Shown here in pieces: positions 34,723-44,400 of a stretch of 64,000 nt of DNA. The position numbers were made by a program, and so were the translations under genes. A model generated the notes under the pieces. It did no database searches. It had not been told where the DNA came from and was given only the letters and a program-made list of their open reading frames with translations. The stretch covers positions 3,442,501 through 3,506,500 of the forward strand of contig NZ_CP115174.1 in NCBI RefSeq assembly GCF_027625475.1, written 5' to 3'. The stretch is from Sphingomonas abietis (GTDB taxonomy: Bacteria; Pseudomonadota; Alphaproteobacteria; Sphingomonadales; Sphingomonadaceae). Each line of letters opens with the position of its first letter. Within the stretch, counting starts at the first letter, position 1.

Positions 34723-35949
34723 ATGGAAGTCGTGATGGTGCAGCACCCGGTCGGCCAAGGCGGGATGACCAGCGGCGAACTTCGCTACAACGGCCAGACG
34801 CTGCGCTGGGTCTATGATTGCGGGTCCAACCAAACCGGGGAGCTGACCCGTGAAGTCGTCCGTGTTGCCGCAGGCGGCGAGATCGACCTCCTGTTCCTCT
34901 CGCATCTCGACAGCGACCATGTGCGCGGTGTCGACCAGCTTCTGCTGGCGACCAAGGTCCGCCAGGTGGTGCTCCCCTATCTCGACGAGACGGCGGTACT
35001 GGTCGCTATCGCCCGTGACGCGGCGCGCGGTACGCTGACGGGCACGTTCCTCGAAGCCACGACCGATCCGGCTGCCTGGTTCGGCAGCCGCGGCGTCGAG
35101 ACGGTGACCTTCGTCAATGGCGCAGATGACGACGGCGAAGGCGGCGGTGGACCTATCCTGCCAGGCGAGCCCCGCGGCGGCGGTGAGGGTCGGGTTTTCG
35201 CCAAATGGTCGCGCGATCCGGTTCCGCTCGATGCACGCACGACAGCGGATCAGGATCAAACCGCGCAGTCTGAAAACGCACGTGCAAATCTGGGTCAGGT
35301 CCAGCCGGGCGCTGCGCTGATGATGGCAATGCCGGGCGGCTCCCTGAACTGGGTGCTGATTCCTTATGTCCATGTCCCGTCGGCAAAGCGGCTGCGTGCA
35401 TTCGATCAGGCGCTGGAGGCGGAGTTCGGTAAGCCGCTCGACAAGAAGGCGATCGCGCAATCAGGCAAGGATCGGACGGTCCGGGACAAGCTCCGTGACT
35501 GCTACGACGCACTGTGGGGCGACCACAATCTGATCTCCATGACGCTCTATGCGGGACCGTGGACGCCAGAAAATTTCCACGTCTCGATAGGCCGGGTTAC
35601 GCCGAACCACAGCTGGTTCGAAGGAGCGGAACCGGGCGGCTGGATCCTGACCGGCGACGCGCATCTCGATCAACTGCGACGGCGTCAGCGCTTCCTGCAT
35701 TTCTATCGCGACCAGCTCCCGCTGACGAACATCTACATGGTGCCGCACCATGGCTCGATCCATAATCACAGCGACGAAGTGCTCGAGGCGATGCCCAATT
35801 TGCGTCTCGGCTTCGCCGCTGCCGGCGCGAACATCTATGACCATCCTCATGATGCTGTGCGCGATGCGGTCAGCGCGCAGCCGACAGCCGGCTTCCTCCA
35901 GGTCAGCGAATCGCTCGCCACGCGCCTAGTCATGGATCTGGTCGACTGA
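34723..35949 (+). CDS. ComEC-like metallo-beta-lactamase-fold protein
   Basis: A 408-residue soluble metallohydrolase. The metal motif is SHLDSDHVRG near 60-69, in which the middle His of His-x-His-x-Asp-His is Asp, as in the ComEC/DNA-internalisation group. TGDAHLD and VPHHGSIH are the later metal motifs of the same group. No signal peptide or membrane segment is seen, unlike ComEC itself. Stand-alone proteins of this type occur in defence clusters (Avs1-type systems) and as nucleases; the substrate here is unknown. It is next to, but not codirectional with, the TonB receptor gene. Confidence 0.8.
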   Translation: MEVVMVQHPVGQGGMTSGELRYNGQTLRWVYDCGSNQTGELTREVVRVAAGGEIDLLFLSHLDSDHVRGVDQLLLATKVRQVVLPYLDETAVLVAIARDAARGTLTGTFLEATTDPAAWFGSRGVETVTFVNGADDDGEGGGGPILPGEPRGGGEGRVFAKWSRDPVPLDARTTADQDQTAQSENARANLGQVQPGAALMMAMPGGSLNWVLIPYVHVPSAKRLRAFDQALEAEFGKPLDKKAIAQSGKDRTVRDKLRDCYDALWGDHNLISMTLYAGPWTPENFHVSIGRVTPNHSWFEGAEPGGWILTGDAHLDQLRRRQRFLHFYRDQLPLTNIYMVPHHGSIHNHSDEVLEAMPNLRLGFAAAGANIYDHPHDAVRDAVSAQPTAGFLQVSESLATRLVMDLVD

Positions 35950-35960
35950 ACCGCACCGCG

Positions 35961-38366
35961 TCAAAAGGACGTCGCGACCCCCAATCGCAGGGTGCGCGGG
36001 CGGAGCGGCGTGCTCTGGTGCCCAGTGGCGAGCGTGAACGGCGTGCCGAGCGCGAACAGGTTGCCGCGCGCGTCGAGCAAATTGGTGGCGTCGAGCGTGA
36101 CGGTGGCGCGCCGGATCGTAAGCGAGGCCGACGCTGCCAGCGTGCCGTAATCGCCTTGCGGCAGGGATAGCTCGGGGCCGATGCCGAGCATGGACGGCCC
36201 GACGATCTTGCCGCGAACGCCGAGACCAATTTCGGACTGCGCCGCGATGCGGTGGCGATATTCGACCGCCATCACGGCACCGTAACGCGCGACATTCGGA
36301 AGCGGCCCCATCAGCGGACCTTCGACTGAGGGGCCGACCGTGGTCAGCTTGCTCCAGCTCCGAAAGCCGCTCGCGGTGAGGTCGATCCCGGGAAACGGCG
36401 TTGCGCCGACATCGAAGCTCAGGCTCTGCACCCGGCCATACCCGATATTGGCGACATGCGGGATGGCGAGCCCATCGAGCGAATCAGCCTGAATGTCGCG
36501 CCACCGGCTTGCGGCCGCAGTCGCCGAGAGATGGAACTTCGCGCGGCCGAGATCGCGGGCGCGGAACCCAAGCTCGACAGTGCGTATCGTGTCGGGATCG
36601 AAGGCTTCGGCCACCCCGTTCACGGTGAGGCCTCCAGGTCGATAGCCGCCCGCATAACGCGCGAAGACCGTGATCTTGCGCGCCGCCTCCCAGGAGATGC
36701 CGACCATCGGCGTCGCGAGCCACTGGTAGCGCCGCGCCGCCTTCGGCCCTGCCGTTCCGACGACGGGCTTGGCCAGCGTTCCGCTCGCGGCACCATCAGC
36801 GGCGATATAGGAGACGCGTCCGCCACCGGTCACGATGATGCCTGAGGTGGGATGCAGTGCCAGTTCGCCGAATGCGGTCGCCTCGGTCATGCCGAGCCGA
36901 ACCTCGCCGAGGCTCGCAAGCGCGTCGGGCGCCCCAAGCGCCCGGCGCTCGGTCGAGCGCGCATGGAGCACGGCGATGCCCGCGAGCCAGTCCAGCCGGT
37001 CGCCGGCCTTCCCGTTCAGCCGCGTCTCGTTGGAGACCATGCTGATGCGGTCACGCTGCTCGTAGAGCAGGATGTCGTTGTCGGGCTGGGTCGCATCGAA
37101 GGCTTGGCCGAGCCGCTGCGCCACATAGCCGGTGGTCGACCTTAGCGTTGCGCCTCCCACCCTTCCCTCGATCGCGAGATCGACGGCGCGGTAGCTGTGA
37201 AAGGACGGCTGCGCGACGGCGCTTGCCCGCACCAATGATCCCAGATCTTCATCGGCATATTGCGAGTCGCGGTTGCGGACGTCCTGCGCGATGCCGCCGA
37301 GCGTGGCCGTCCATCCACTGCCGAAGCCGACACGAAGCGCCGCGCGGCCGCCGGCGACGCGGCTGCGGTTCACGTCCTTCAGGCCCCGGCCGATGTCGTC
37401 GATATAGCCGCCATCCTGCTCGCCATAGCCCACCACACGGAGCGCCACGCGCGGTGCGAGCGGCAAGTTCAGGACCATACCGCCATCGGCGCCGGGTTGA
37501 CCGTGAGCGCTTATCGATCCGCCGGCCCAGACGTCGCCATGCGTCGCGCCCGGATCGGGAGACCGTGGAACCGCGCGCAGGATTCCGCCGAGCGAGCCCG
37601 CGCCGTAGAGCGTGCCCTGTGGTCCTTCGAGAATCTCGACCCGGTCGACATCGTAGAGCCGCAGATCGGGGTCCGGCGACGCATAGGTCAGCCGCAGGTC
37701 GCCCAGATACTGGCCGACCAGCGCCGGGCTGGTGCCGTTGAAGCTGCTGTCGGCGATCCCGCGCAGGAACAGCTTGTTCCGGCCCGGCCCGAGTCGGGTC
37801 GAGAGCAGGTTCGCCTGAATCTCCGCGACTGCGAGCGTACCGCGCTCGCGCCCCGGATGGTCGAGCGCGGTCCCGTCGATGATCGTCACACTGCCGGGAT
37901 AGTCCTGCAGCGGCGTGTCGAGCTTGCTGCCGGTGACGACGATATCCTGTGCCGGCTCCACCGGAACCGGCCGACGCCTGGGGGGTGAAGGCGGCACGTG
38001 CCTGGCCTCCCGCAGGATTCGCCAGCTCGCTGGCCCCGTTCGCACCAGACGCAGGTCCGTTCGCGCGAGCGCCAGGCGCAGCGCCTGGTCGACCGCGCCA
38101 TCGATCCGAAGCGCCGAAATCGGCGTCCGCAGCAGCGCCGGATCGTCCGTGCCGATGCTGGCGCCGGACTGCGCCGCGATTTCGTTGATCGCTTGTGAAA
38201 GCGGGCCTGGACGCAGGTCGAGATGGACGGTCGTACGTGTCTGTGCCGACGCGCTGCTGATCGAGAATACGCTGGCGGCGATCAGCGAGCCGCAGGCGCC
38301 TTGGGCAAGACTGTAGGGATAGCGTGCGTTCAGCGGCGGCCACCCTGTCGTGAGACGAGCAGCCAC
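35961..38366 (-). CDS. TonB-dependent receptor with STN signalling domain
   Basis: An 801-residue outer-membrane receptor. A signal peptide (to about 42) is followed by a secretin/TonB N-terminal short (STN) domain at about 50-120, which talks to FecR, then a plug with DIVVTGSKLD (TonB box-like) and EILEGPQGTLYGAGSLGG, and a 22-strand barrel ending in SF. STN receptors both import a ligand and signal its presence. GTG 38366 overlaps the end of fecR by 37 bases. Ligand (siderophore, sugar or other) cannot be told. Confidence 0.92.
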   Translation of the reverse strand: MAARLTTGWPPLNARYPYSLAQGACGSLIAASVFSISSASAQTRTTVHLDLRPGPLSQAINEIAAQSGASIGTDDPALLRTPISALRIDGAVDQALRLALARTDLRLVRTGPASWRILREARHVPPSPPRRRPVPVEPAQDIVVTGSKLDTPLQDYPGSVTIIDGTALDHPGRERGTLAVAEIQANLLSTRLGPGRNKLFLRGIADSSFNGTSPALVGQYLGDLRLTYASPDPDLRLYDVDRVEILEGPQGTLYGAGSLGGILRAVPRSPDPGATHGDVWAGGSISAHGQPGADGGMVLNLPLAPRVALRVVGYGEQDGGYIDDIGRGLKDVNRSRVAGGRAALRVGFGSGWTATLGGIAQDVRNRDSQYADEDLGSLVRASAVAQPSFHSYRAVDLAIEGRVGGATLRSTTGYVAQRLGQAFDATQPDNDILLYEQRDRISMVSNETRLNGKAGDRLDWLAGIAVLHARSTERRALGAPDALASLGEVRLGMTEATAFGELALHPTSGIIVTGGGRVSYIAADGAASGTLAKPVVGTAGPKAARRYQWLATPMVGISWEAARKITVFARYAGGYRPGGLTVNGVAEAFDPDTIRTVELGFRARDLGRAKFHLSATAAASRWRDIQADSLDGLAIPHVANIGYGRVQSLSFDVGATPFPGIDLTASGFRSWSKLTTVGPSVEGPLMGPLPNVARYGAVMAVEYRHRIAAQSEIGLGVRGKIVGPSMLGIGPELSLPQGDYGTLAASASLTIRRATVTLDATNLLDARGNLFALGTPFTLATGHQSTPLRPRTLRLGVATSF

Positions 38367-39322
38367 CCAGCGCCGTCCTTCTGGGCTGAGACGGCGAGCA
38401 CCTCTTCCAATCGCGCGATGACGGTCTCGGGCGGCCCCGCGACGTTGAGCGAGCCTGCGAACCGGCGATGTTCGAGCGCCGGTGCCAGTCGGATCGCGAG
38501 GCCCGTTCGCCGACGCACATCGGCGATGATGCGGTCGAGCGTCGCATCGTCATAGATGAGCTGGCCAGTTTGCCAGCCCGTCACCGTGCTCGGCGCCACC
38601 GCTTGCGGCGCGGAAGGGGCTTCGTTAGCCGCGACGACCGTCCGCTCGCCGGCGCGGACGGGAACCTTGGCGCCGCCGGACGCGACCTCGACCGAGCCTT
38701 CGGCGACGGCGACCGTGATGCCCTGCTCGTCGCGCAGAACGTCGAAGCGCGTGCCGATGTCGCGCACCACGGCGTCACCGACGCGAACCGCGAAAGGCCG
38801 CTCGGCATCATGCACCACATCGAAGCTCGCCTCGCCGCGCGCCAGCACAACCTCGCGCGGCGAACCCGCAGGCGCCCGGAGCGCGCTGTCGCCGTTGAGC
38901 GTGACCGTCACACCGTCGAGCACGACGACGCGGACCTCGCCCGGCCGCGTGGCGATCTCCTGCATGGCGGGCGTGTGCGTCCCCTGCCCCAACCAGACGG
39001 TGAGCCCGACGGCCGCGACCAGACTGGCCGCTATGCCGGCCGGCCACCAGCGCGGCGACGCCCGGTCTTGCCGGCGGACCAGCGGCTCGGGATTGTCGGC
39101 GACGAGGGTCAGGCGCTCGCGCGGCGCGGCACTGACTGCGGACGCGGCTTCCTCCACGGCGATCGTCGCACGATCAAAGAGCACCGGATGGTCAGGATCG
39201 GCCGCGAGCCAGGCCTTGAGCGCCGGCCAGTCCGTGAAGGTCGGATCATCGGCCAGGATCGCCCAGTCGAGCGCCTGGAGATCGGCGGATTTGCGCGAGT
39301 CGGTCATAGGCGGCACGTCCAT
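38330..39322 (-). CDS. FecR-family anti-sigma protein
   Basis: A 330-residue inner-membrane regulator. A cytoplasmic N-terminal DUF4880-like segment (ALDWAILADDPTFTDWPALKAWLAA), one membrane helix near 95-110 (AGIAASLVAAVGLTVWL), then the FecR periplasmic domain with the FDVVHDAERPFAVRVGDAVVRDIGTRF stretch read across about 165-195. It carries the signal from the STN receptor to the sigma factor. ATG 39322 has AGGGG in front; ATG 39307 is also possible. Confidence 0.9.
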   Translation of the reverse strand: MDVPPMTDSRKSADLQALDWAILADDPTFTDWPALKAWLAADPDHPVLFDRATIAVEEAASAVSAAPRERLTLVADNPEPLVRRQDRASPRWWPAGIAASLVAAVGLTVWLGQGTHTPAMQEIATRPGEVRVVVLDGVTVTLNGDSALRAPAGSPREVVLARGEASFDVVHDAERPFAVRVGDAVVRDIGTRFDVLRDEQGITVAVAEGSVEVASGGAKVPVRAGERTVVAANEAPSAPQAVAPSTVTGWQTGQLIYDDATLDRIIADVRRRTGLAIRLAPALEHRRFAGSLNVAGPPETVIARLEEVLAVSAQKDGAGWLLVSRQGGRR

Positions 39323-39346
39323 GCGCCCCTGACGCCGCCGAAGCGT

Positions 39347-39892
39347 TCAAGCCTCATTGCGTTCGTCTTTCAGGCCGGAGATCGCCGCGTAGCTTCTGCG
39401 CAGATCCTTTTCCACGGTGCTGAGGCTGACGCCCATCTCGGCGGCGATCCTGCGCTGCTCGATGCCGTCGACGCGGTAGCGGGTGAAGATCCGGGTCGCG
39501 CGCGAGCCGACCGATGCGAGCGCCTCCTCGACGCGGCGGAGCTGCTCGGCGGCAAGGAGACGGCGTTCGGCGATCGGTGTCTCGGCTCCTTCGAACTGTC
39601 CGCTTGCGAGGCTCCAGGCCTGTTCGCGATCGCGCGAACGCGACGCGCCCCGACGCGTATCGAGAACCAGGCGGTGCGCCGCGCGATAGAGATAGGCGAG
39701 CGGCTGGTCGACGGACGCATCGACCTGCTGGATCTTGATCCACAATTCCTGGACGAGATCGTCGGCATTATCGCTGCCACACCGCAAGGCGATGAAACGG
39801 GCGAGCGCTGCACGGTGGACCATGAAGGTCTCGATCAGCACTGAGTTCGCTTCGGTCACCTTCTGCTCGTGAACGCCTGTCTGCCCGCGCAC
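39347..39892 (-). CDS. ECF sigma factor (FecI-like)
   Basis: A 181-residue RNA polymerase sigma factor of the extracytoplasmic-function group: region 2 (NADDLVQELWIKI, then PLAYLYRAAHRLVLDTRR) and region 4 (RIFTRYRVDGIEQRRIAAEMGVSLSTVEKDLRRSY read over about 135-170). First gene of the sigma/FecR/receptor operon, a cell-surface signalling set. The start is GTG 39892 or a later codon near residue 6. Confidence 0.9.
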   Translation of the reverse strand: MRGQTGVHEQKVTEANSVLIETFMVHRAALARFIALRCGSDNADDLVQELWIKIQQVDASVDQPLAYLYRAAHRLVLDTRRGASRSRDREQAWSLASGQFEGAETPIAERRLLAAEQLRRVEEALASVGSRATRIFTRYRVDGIEQRRIAAEMGVSLSTVEKDLRRSYAAISGLKDERNEA

Positions 39893-39982
39893 AGGCTCAA
39901 CAACGCCTGGAGCAGCGGACCAGAGACGATGGACAGACCATCGTCAAGGTCATGGCGGCCCGCCCTGCTCCCGTCCTTGCGC

Positions 39983-41161
39983 TCATGCGGCCGTGGCGAG
40001 CCCGTAGAGCGGCCGAACTTCGGGGGCGAAGGTGATTGTACTGCGCATCTCGGGCGTGTCCGGCCCGATCGACATGGGACAGGCGACGCCCGGTATGACC
40101 GCCACGTCGAACAATTCGGTGATGTGTCCATCGAGCCGGACCCACTCGACCAGATCGCCGCTCGCAAGATTGACGATGAGCACGCCGCACCAGGGCTCGG
40201 CGTCACGCGACTGGAGTTCGGCATCGAGCGAGAGGTGCTTGAACGTGCCGTCGCGCGGCTTGGATACCGTGACGATGGCATCGCCGTTGTGGATCGACAT
40301 GCCGCGCAGGAAGCCTGGGCAGAAAGCGATGTCGCGCTTCTCGCCGGTCTTGGGATCGACCTCGATGATCTGGCCGCGTCCGCTGTCGAGCGCATAGAGC
40401 CGACCACCCATGACGCGCGGCGAATGCGGCATCGAGAGCTGGTCGGTGACGATCCTGCCGGTTGCGACCTCGATGATGACGCCGCCCTGATGCCGACGCT
40501 CGCGCCAGCCGGTGACGACATCGGACCGGCTGACGGCGGTCACGAACGCCGGCCGGCCGCCGGCCATCGCCATGCCGTTCAGGTGGCAGCGGTCTTCCGG
40601 CGCAAGCTTGGAGATGAAAGGCGGCTTCCAGATCGGGCGAAAGCTGTCGGTCAGATCGAGCGTGCAAAGGCAACTATATTTGGTGTTGACGAAGATCACA
40701 CGCCCCTCGGCATCGATGCCCACCTCATGCACATCGACATCGCCGGTGGTCTGGGCGTTGCGCGGCACCAGGACCGCATCGAAGACCTCGTTGCCGACTT
40801 CGCCGGGCTTGAGCATGTTTTCGAGCCGCCAGACCTGGGAGAGAGCGCCGAGATAGAGCCGCGATCCTGACCAGGAGAGGCCCATCGCCCGGTTGAAATT
40901 CTGCTGGTTGAACGAGACGGTCCCGTTGGGGTGGCGCCCGACCAGGAAGAGCTGGCCGGTCTGGTAGGACGAGAAAGCGAGGCTGGTGCGGTTGGCGGCG
41001 AGCCAGGCGTTGAAGCCGCGCGAGACGGTGATCTGCGAGGTGCCGGGTGCGGGCGCTGGCGGTTCCGCGCCGGGCGCGGTCGCAGCGCCGCGTTGCGGTG
41101 GCGCCGGCGTCTCCGCCTGTCCCGCTGATCCCTTGGTCGATGCCGCGTTCGATTTCGCCAT
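39983..41161 (-). CDS. TIGR03032-like beta-propeller protein
   Basis: A 392-residue protein matching the TIGR03032 pattern: FNAWLAANRTSLAFSSYQTG near 50-70, GRHPNGTVSFNQQNFNRAMG, and later CHLNGMAMAGGRPAFVTAV. It reads as a beta-propeller like SMP-30/PQQ-type proteins. The N-terminal 45 residues are Ala/Pro-rich and there is no signal peptide. Family function is not established; some members lie near glycosyl transfer and peptide modification genes. Start MAKSNAAS is chosen over an upstream extension with no protein character. Confidence 0.7.
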   Translation of the reverse strand: MAKSNAASTKGSAGQAETPAPPQRGAATAPGAEPPAPAPGTSQITVSRGFNAWLAANRTSLAFSSYQTGQLFLVGRHPNGTVSFNQQNFNRAMGLSWSGSRLYLGALSQVWRLENMLKPGEVGNEVFDAVLVPRNAQTTGDVDVHEVGIDAEGRVIFVNTKYSCLCTLDLTDSFRPIWKPPFISKLAPEDRCHLNGMAMAGGRPAFVTAVSRSDVVTGWRERRHQGGVIIEVATGRIVTDQLSMPHSPRVMGGRLYALDSGRGQIIEVDPKTGEKRDIAFCPGFLRGMSIHNGDAIVTVSKPRDGTFKHLSLDAELQSRDAEPWCGVLIVNLASGDLVEWVRLDGHITELFDVAVIPGVACPMSIGPDTPEMRSTITFAPEVRPLYGLATAA

Positions 41162-41401
41162 GCCTGCCCCGAATGCGGCGCACGAAGGGCTACCCCCGCG
41201 CGCCTGAGAATGGATTTTCTCGTTAAGACGCCGCCGACGTAGCGCAGCCTTGCAAAAAAACGCAGCGCACCGAAAATTTCTTAAACCCCGGCTTTTGCAC
41301 GGAAAAAGTTGCACTCTCGTTACGGGTGACGATCGATCCCGGCGTCACAGGCAGCATCTGGCGCCGAAATGCGGCGTCACCTCAGCCGGAGATGCCTTGC
41401 G

Positions 41402-44400
41402 ATGACACCTGCCGACACTTTCGCGACCCATATGCGCGCCGAACCGGTCGGGCGAGCAGCAGCCCAGCGGCTGCGGCTCGGCGCCAGTATGGGCGCACTC
41501 GCGGCTTTGCTGTGTGCGGCCCCGACGTTTGCGCAGACGAGCCAGGCGTGTGGCGCTCCCGTCGATGGCGTCGTCACCTGCGCGCCGGATGCCGGCAACT
41601 TCCCCGATGGGATCAGCTACGAGGTTGCCGCCCCTGCCCCGCAGGACCTCACCGTCGTCGTGCCGGCGGAGACTGTGATCACGCCGACCAGCGATGACCG
41701 AGCCGGGATCAGCGTCACCAGCAGTGGCGGTGCGATCACCGTGTCGGCGGCGGACTCGTCGATCCAGGCTAGCGGCGTCGGCGGACGCGGCATCGACACC
41801 CGGACCGCAGGCGGTAATGTCTCGATCGACGCAGGCTCGGTCTATACCAGCGGCTACCGCGCGGACGGCATCGCCGCCGATGCCGGCATGGGCGGCGACA
41901 TCCATATCTCAGCCCAGACGGTCACCACCGCCGGCGAGGCCTCGACCGGCGTTCGCGCCAACACGGCTGTGGGCAATATCGATATTCATACCGGCGGCGT
42001 GGTGACTTCGGGTCTCGGCTCTGACGGAATCTATGCCGCGACCACCGCCGGCGATACAACCATCGACACGACCTATGCCTATGCCTTTGGCGGCTCCGGG
42101 CGTGGCATTGTTGCCTATTCCTCGGGCACGACCACCGTGCGCGCAGAAACGGTCGGCACCCAGGGTGGCGGCATGGGCACCGAGGCCGACGCAACCGGCA
42201 TCACCGCTGTCGGTACGGCGGTCAATGTGGAGGTCACCGGGTCTGTCCGGACCACTGGGGACTATGCCGCCGGAGTGATCGCGCGGACCAATCACGTCTA
42301 TAGCGATCCGACGATCGTCCCCAGCATCTCGGTGACGGCTGATACGGTCGCGACCAACGGCCTCTATTCTGACGGCATCGACGCGCTCAATTATGCCGAT
42401 GGCGGAGCGACGAAGGTGACCGCAGGCACGGTGAGCACCCATGGCGACATGTCTCACGGCATCTACGCGGGCGGCCAAAGCGACGTCTTGGTCGATGCAG
42501 GCGCGGTATCGACGACCGGTACCGGTTCGCAAGCCATCCGTGCGGTTTCGTTCGGTGGCAATATCATCGTCGATGCCGGGTCGGTTTCGACCAGCGGAGC
42601 AGGCTCCCACGGCATCTACGCGATCAACTATGGCGAAGGCGCCGTCACCGTGAATGCCGGGTCCGTGAAAACGCGGCGCGATTATTCGATCGGCATCGGC
42701 GCGCTTTCGCTCGGCGATGTCAAAGTGGATGCCGGCAAGGTCGAAACGAGTGGCTTCGGCAGCCAGGGCATCGTCGCCTATAGCGTGTTCGGCACGGTCG
42801 ACGTGAACGCAGGTTCCGTCTCGACCACCGGCGGCAATGCGACCGGGATCGGCGGCTATGCGTTCGCTGCGGGCAAGGCGGTCCATCTGACCGGTGGTTC
42901 GGTCGACACACGCGGCGACTATGCGGTGGGCATGCTGGCGTTAGCGGCAAACGGCACTGCCATCGTCGATGCGACCGGCACGATCTCGACCTCGGGCGCG
43001 CACAGCGAGGGCATTGCGGCCTCGGGCATCTCGCTCGACGGCGGCGATGCCGTGATCATCAAGGCGGGCTCGGTCAGCACGACGGGCGGCGGCGCGCGGG
43101 GCATTTCTGCGCAAGGGTCGTCGGGCAACGTCACCATTGAGGTCGACAGTGTGAAGACCAGCGGGGGTCTCGGCGGCGGCCGCCATTCCACCTGGGCCGA
43201 GGGGATCCTCGCCAGCTCTTATGACGGTCTGCTCTCCATCAAGGCCGGGTCAGTCGATACGACCGGGAACGGTGCGGTCGGCATCGACACAACCGTAAGC
43301 CACGGCGAGCAGGTCATCGACGTCGACAGCGTCACGACCACGGGCGGCCATGCACCGGGCGTCTTCACGGCGGCCGAAGAGGGCAAGACCACAATCCGCG
43401 CCGGATCAATCACGACGACGGGTGACTATTCTCAAGGTATTCTCGCCCAGTCCTTCTTGCGCGATCCCTATACCCAGACCGACCGCAGCATCACGATTTC
43501 GGCCGGAGCCATCGCCACCAGCGGCGCAAGCTCGGACGGCATCTACGCGTTTGGCGCCGACAATGTGTCGATCGATGCCGGGACGATCACCACCAGCGGT
43601 GCCAATGCGGTCGGCGTCTACGCGGTCGGCGTGTACGGCGATGTCGGGATCAAGGTGGACAGTGTGAGCACGGCGGGCGACTATGCCCCGGCGGTCTTCG
43701 CGCTTGCGCCTTATGGAAACGTCTCGGTCGAGGCGGGCTCGGTTTCGACGAGCGGCCAGATGTCGGACGGCATCCGCGCGGGCGGTCTCAACGCTGCCGT
43801 CAAGGCCGGCTCGGTCGATGTGAGCGGCTATGGATCGCGCGCCATCGATGTGCTGGCAGCCAACGGCGCTGCAAACGTCGAAGCAGGCACGATCACGGGT
43901 TCGGGCACGAACAATATCGGCGTGCTCCTGACCGGGATCGGTGGCGCGTCGACGGTCAAGGTCGATACGATCAAGCTCTCCGGCTATGGCAGCACGGGCA
44001 TCGTTGCTTTCACCGAGGGCGGTGGCAGTGTGGACGTGAGCGCCGGCAAGATTGAGGTCGGGCAAGCGGGAGCAGCGATCAGCGCCGGCGCCTATGGTGG
44101 CAACGCCACCGTCACGGTCGGGTCTGTCGTATCGGGTGGCTCGGGCATTTCAGCGACGGCTGGAAACGGTGACGTCACGGTGACGTCCGGCGCGATCTCG
44201 ACGACCGGCAGCTTCGGCAAGGGCATCTACACGAATGCTAACGGCGGTCAGTCGACCATAACCCTGTCGGGTAACCTCACAACGACCGGCGAGAAGGGTT
44301 TTGGTATCCAGGCGACGACAGTCGGCGGCGACAATCTCATCGATAACCAGAAGATCATCTCGACCGCGGGCACCTATGCCTATGGTATTATCGGCAACTC

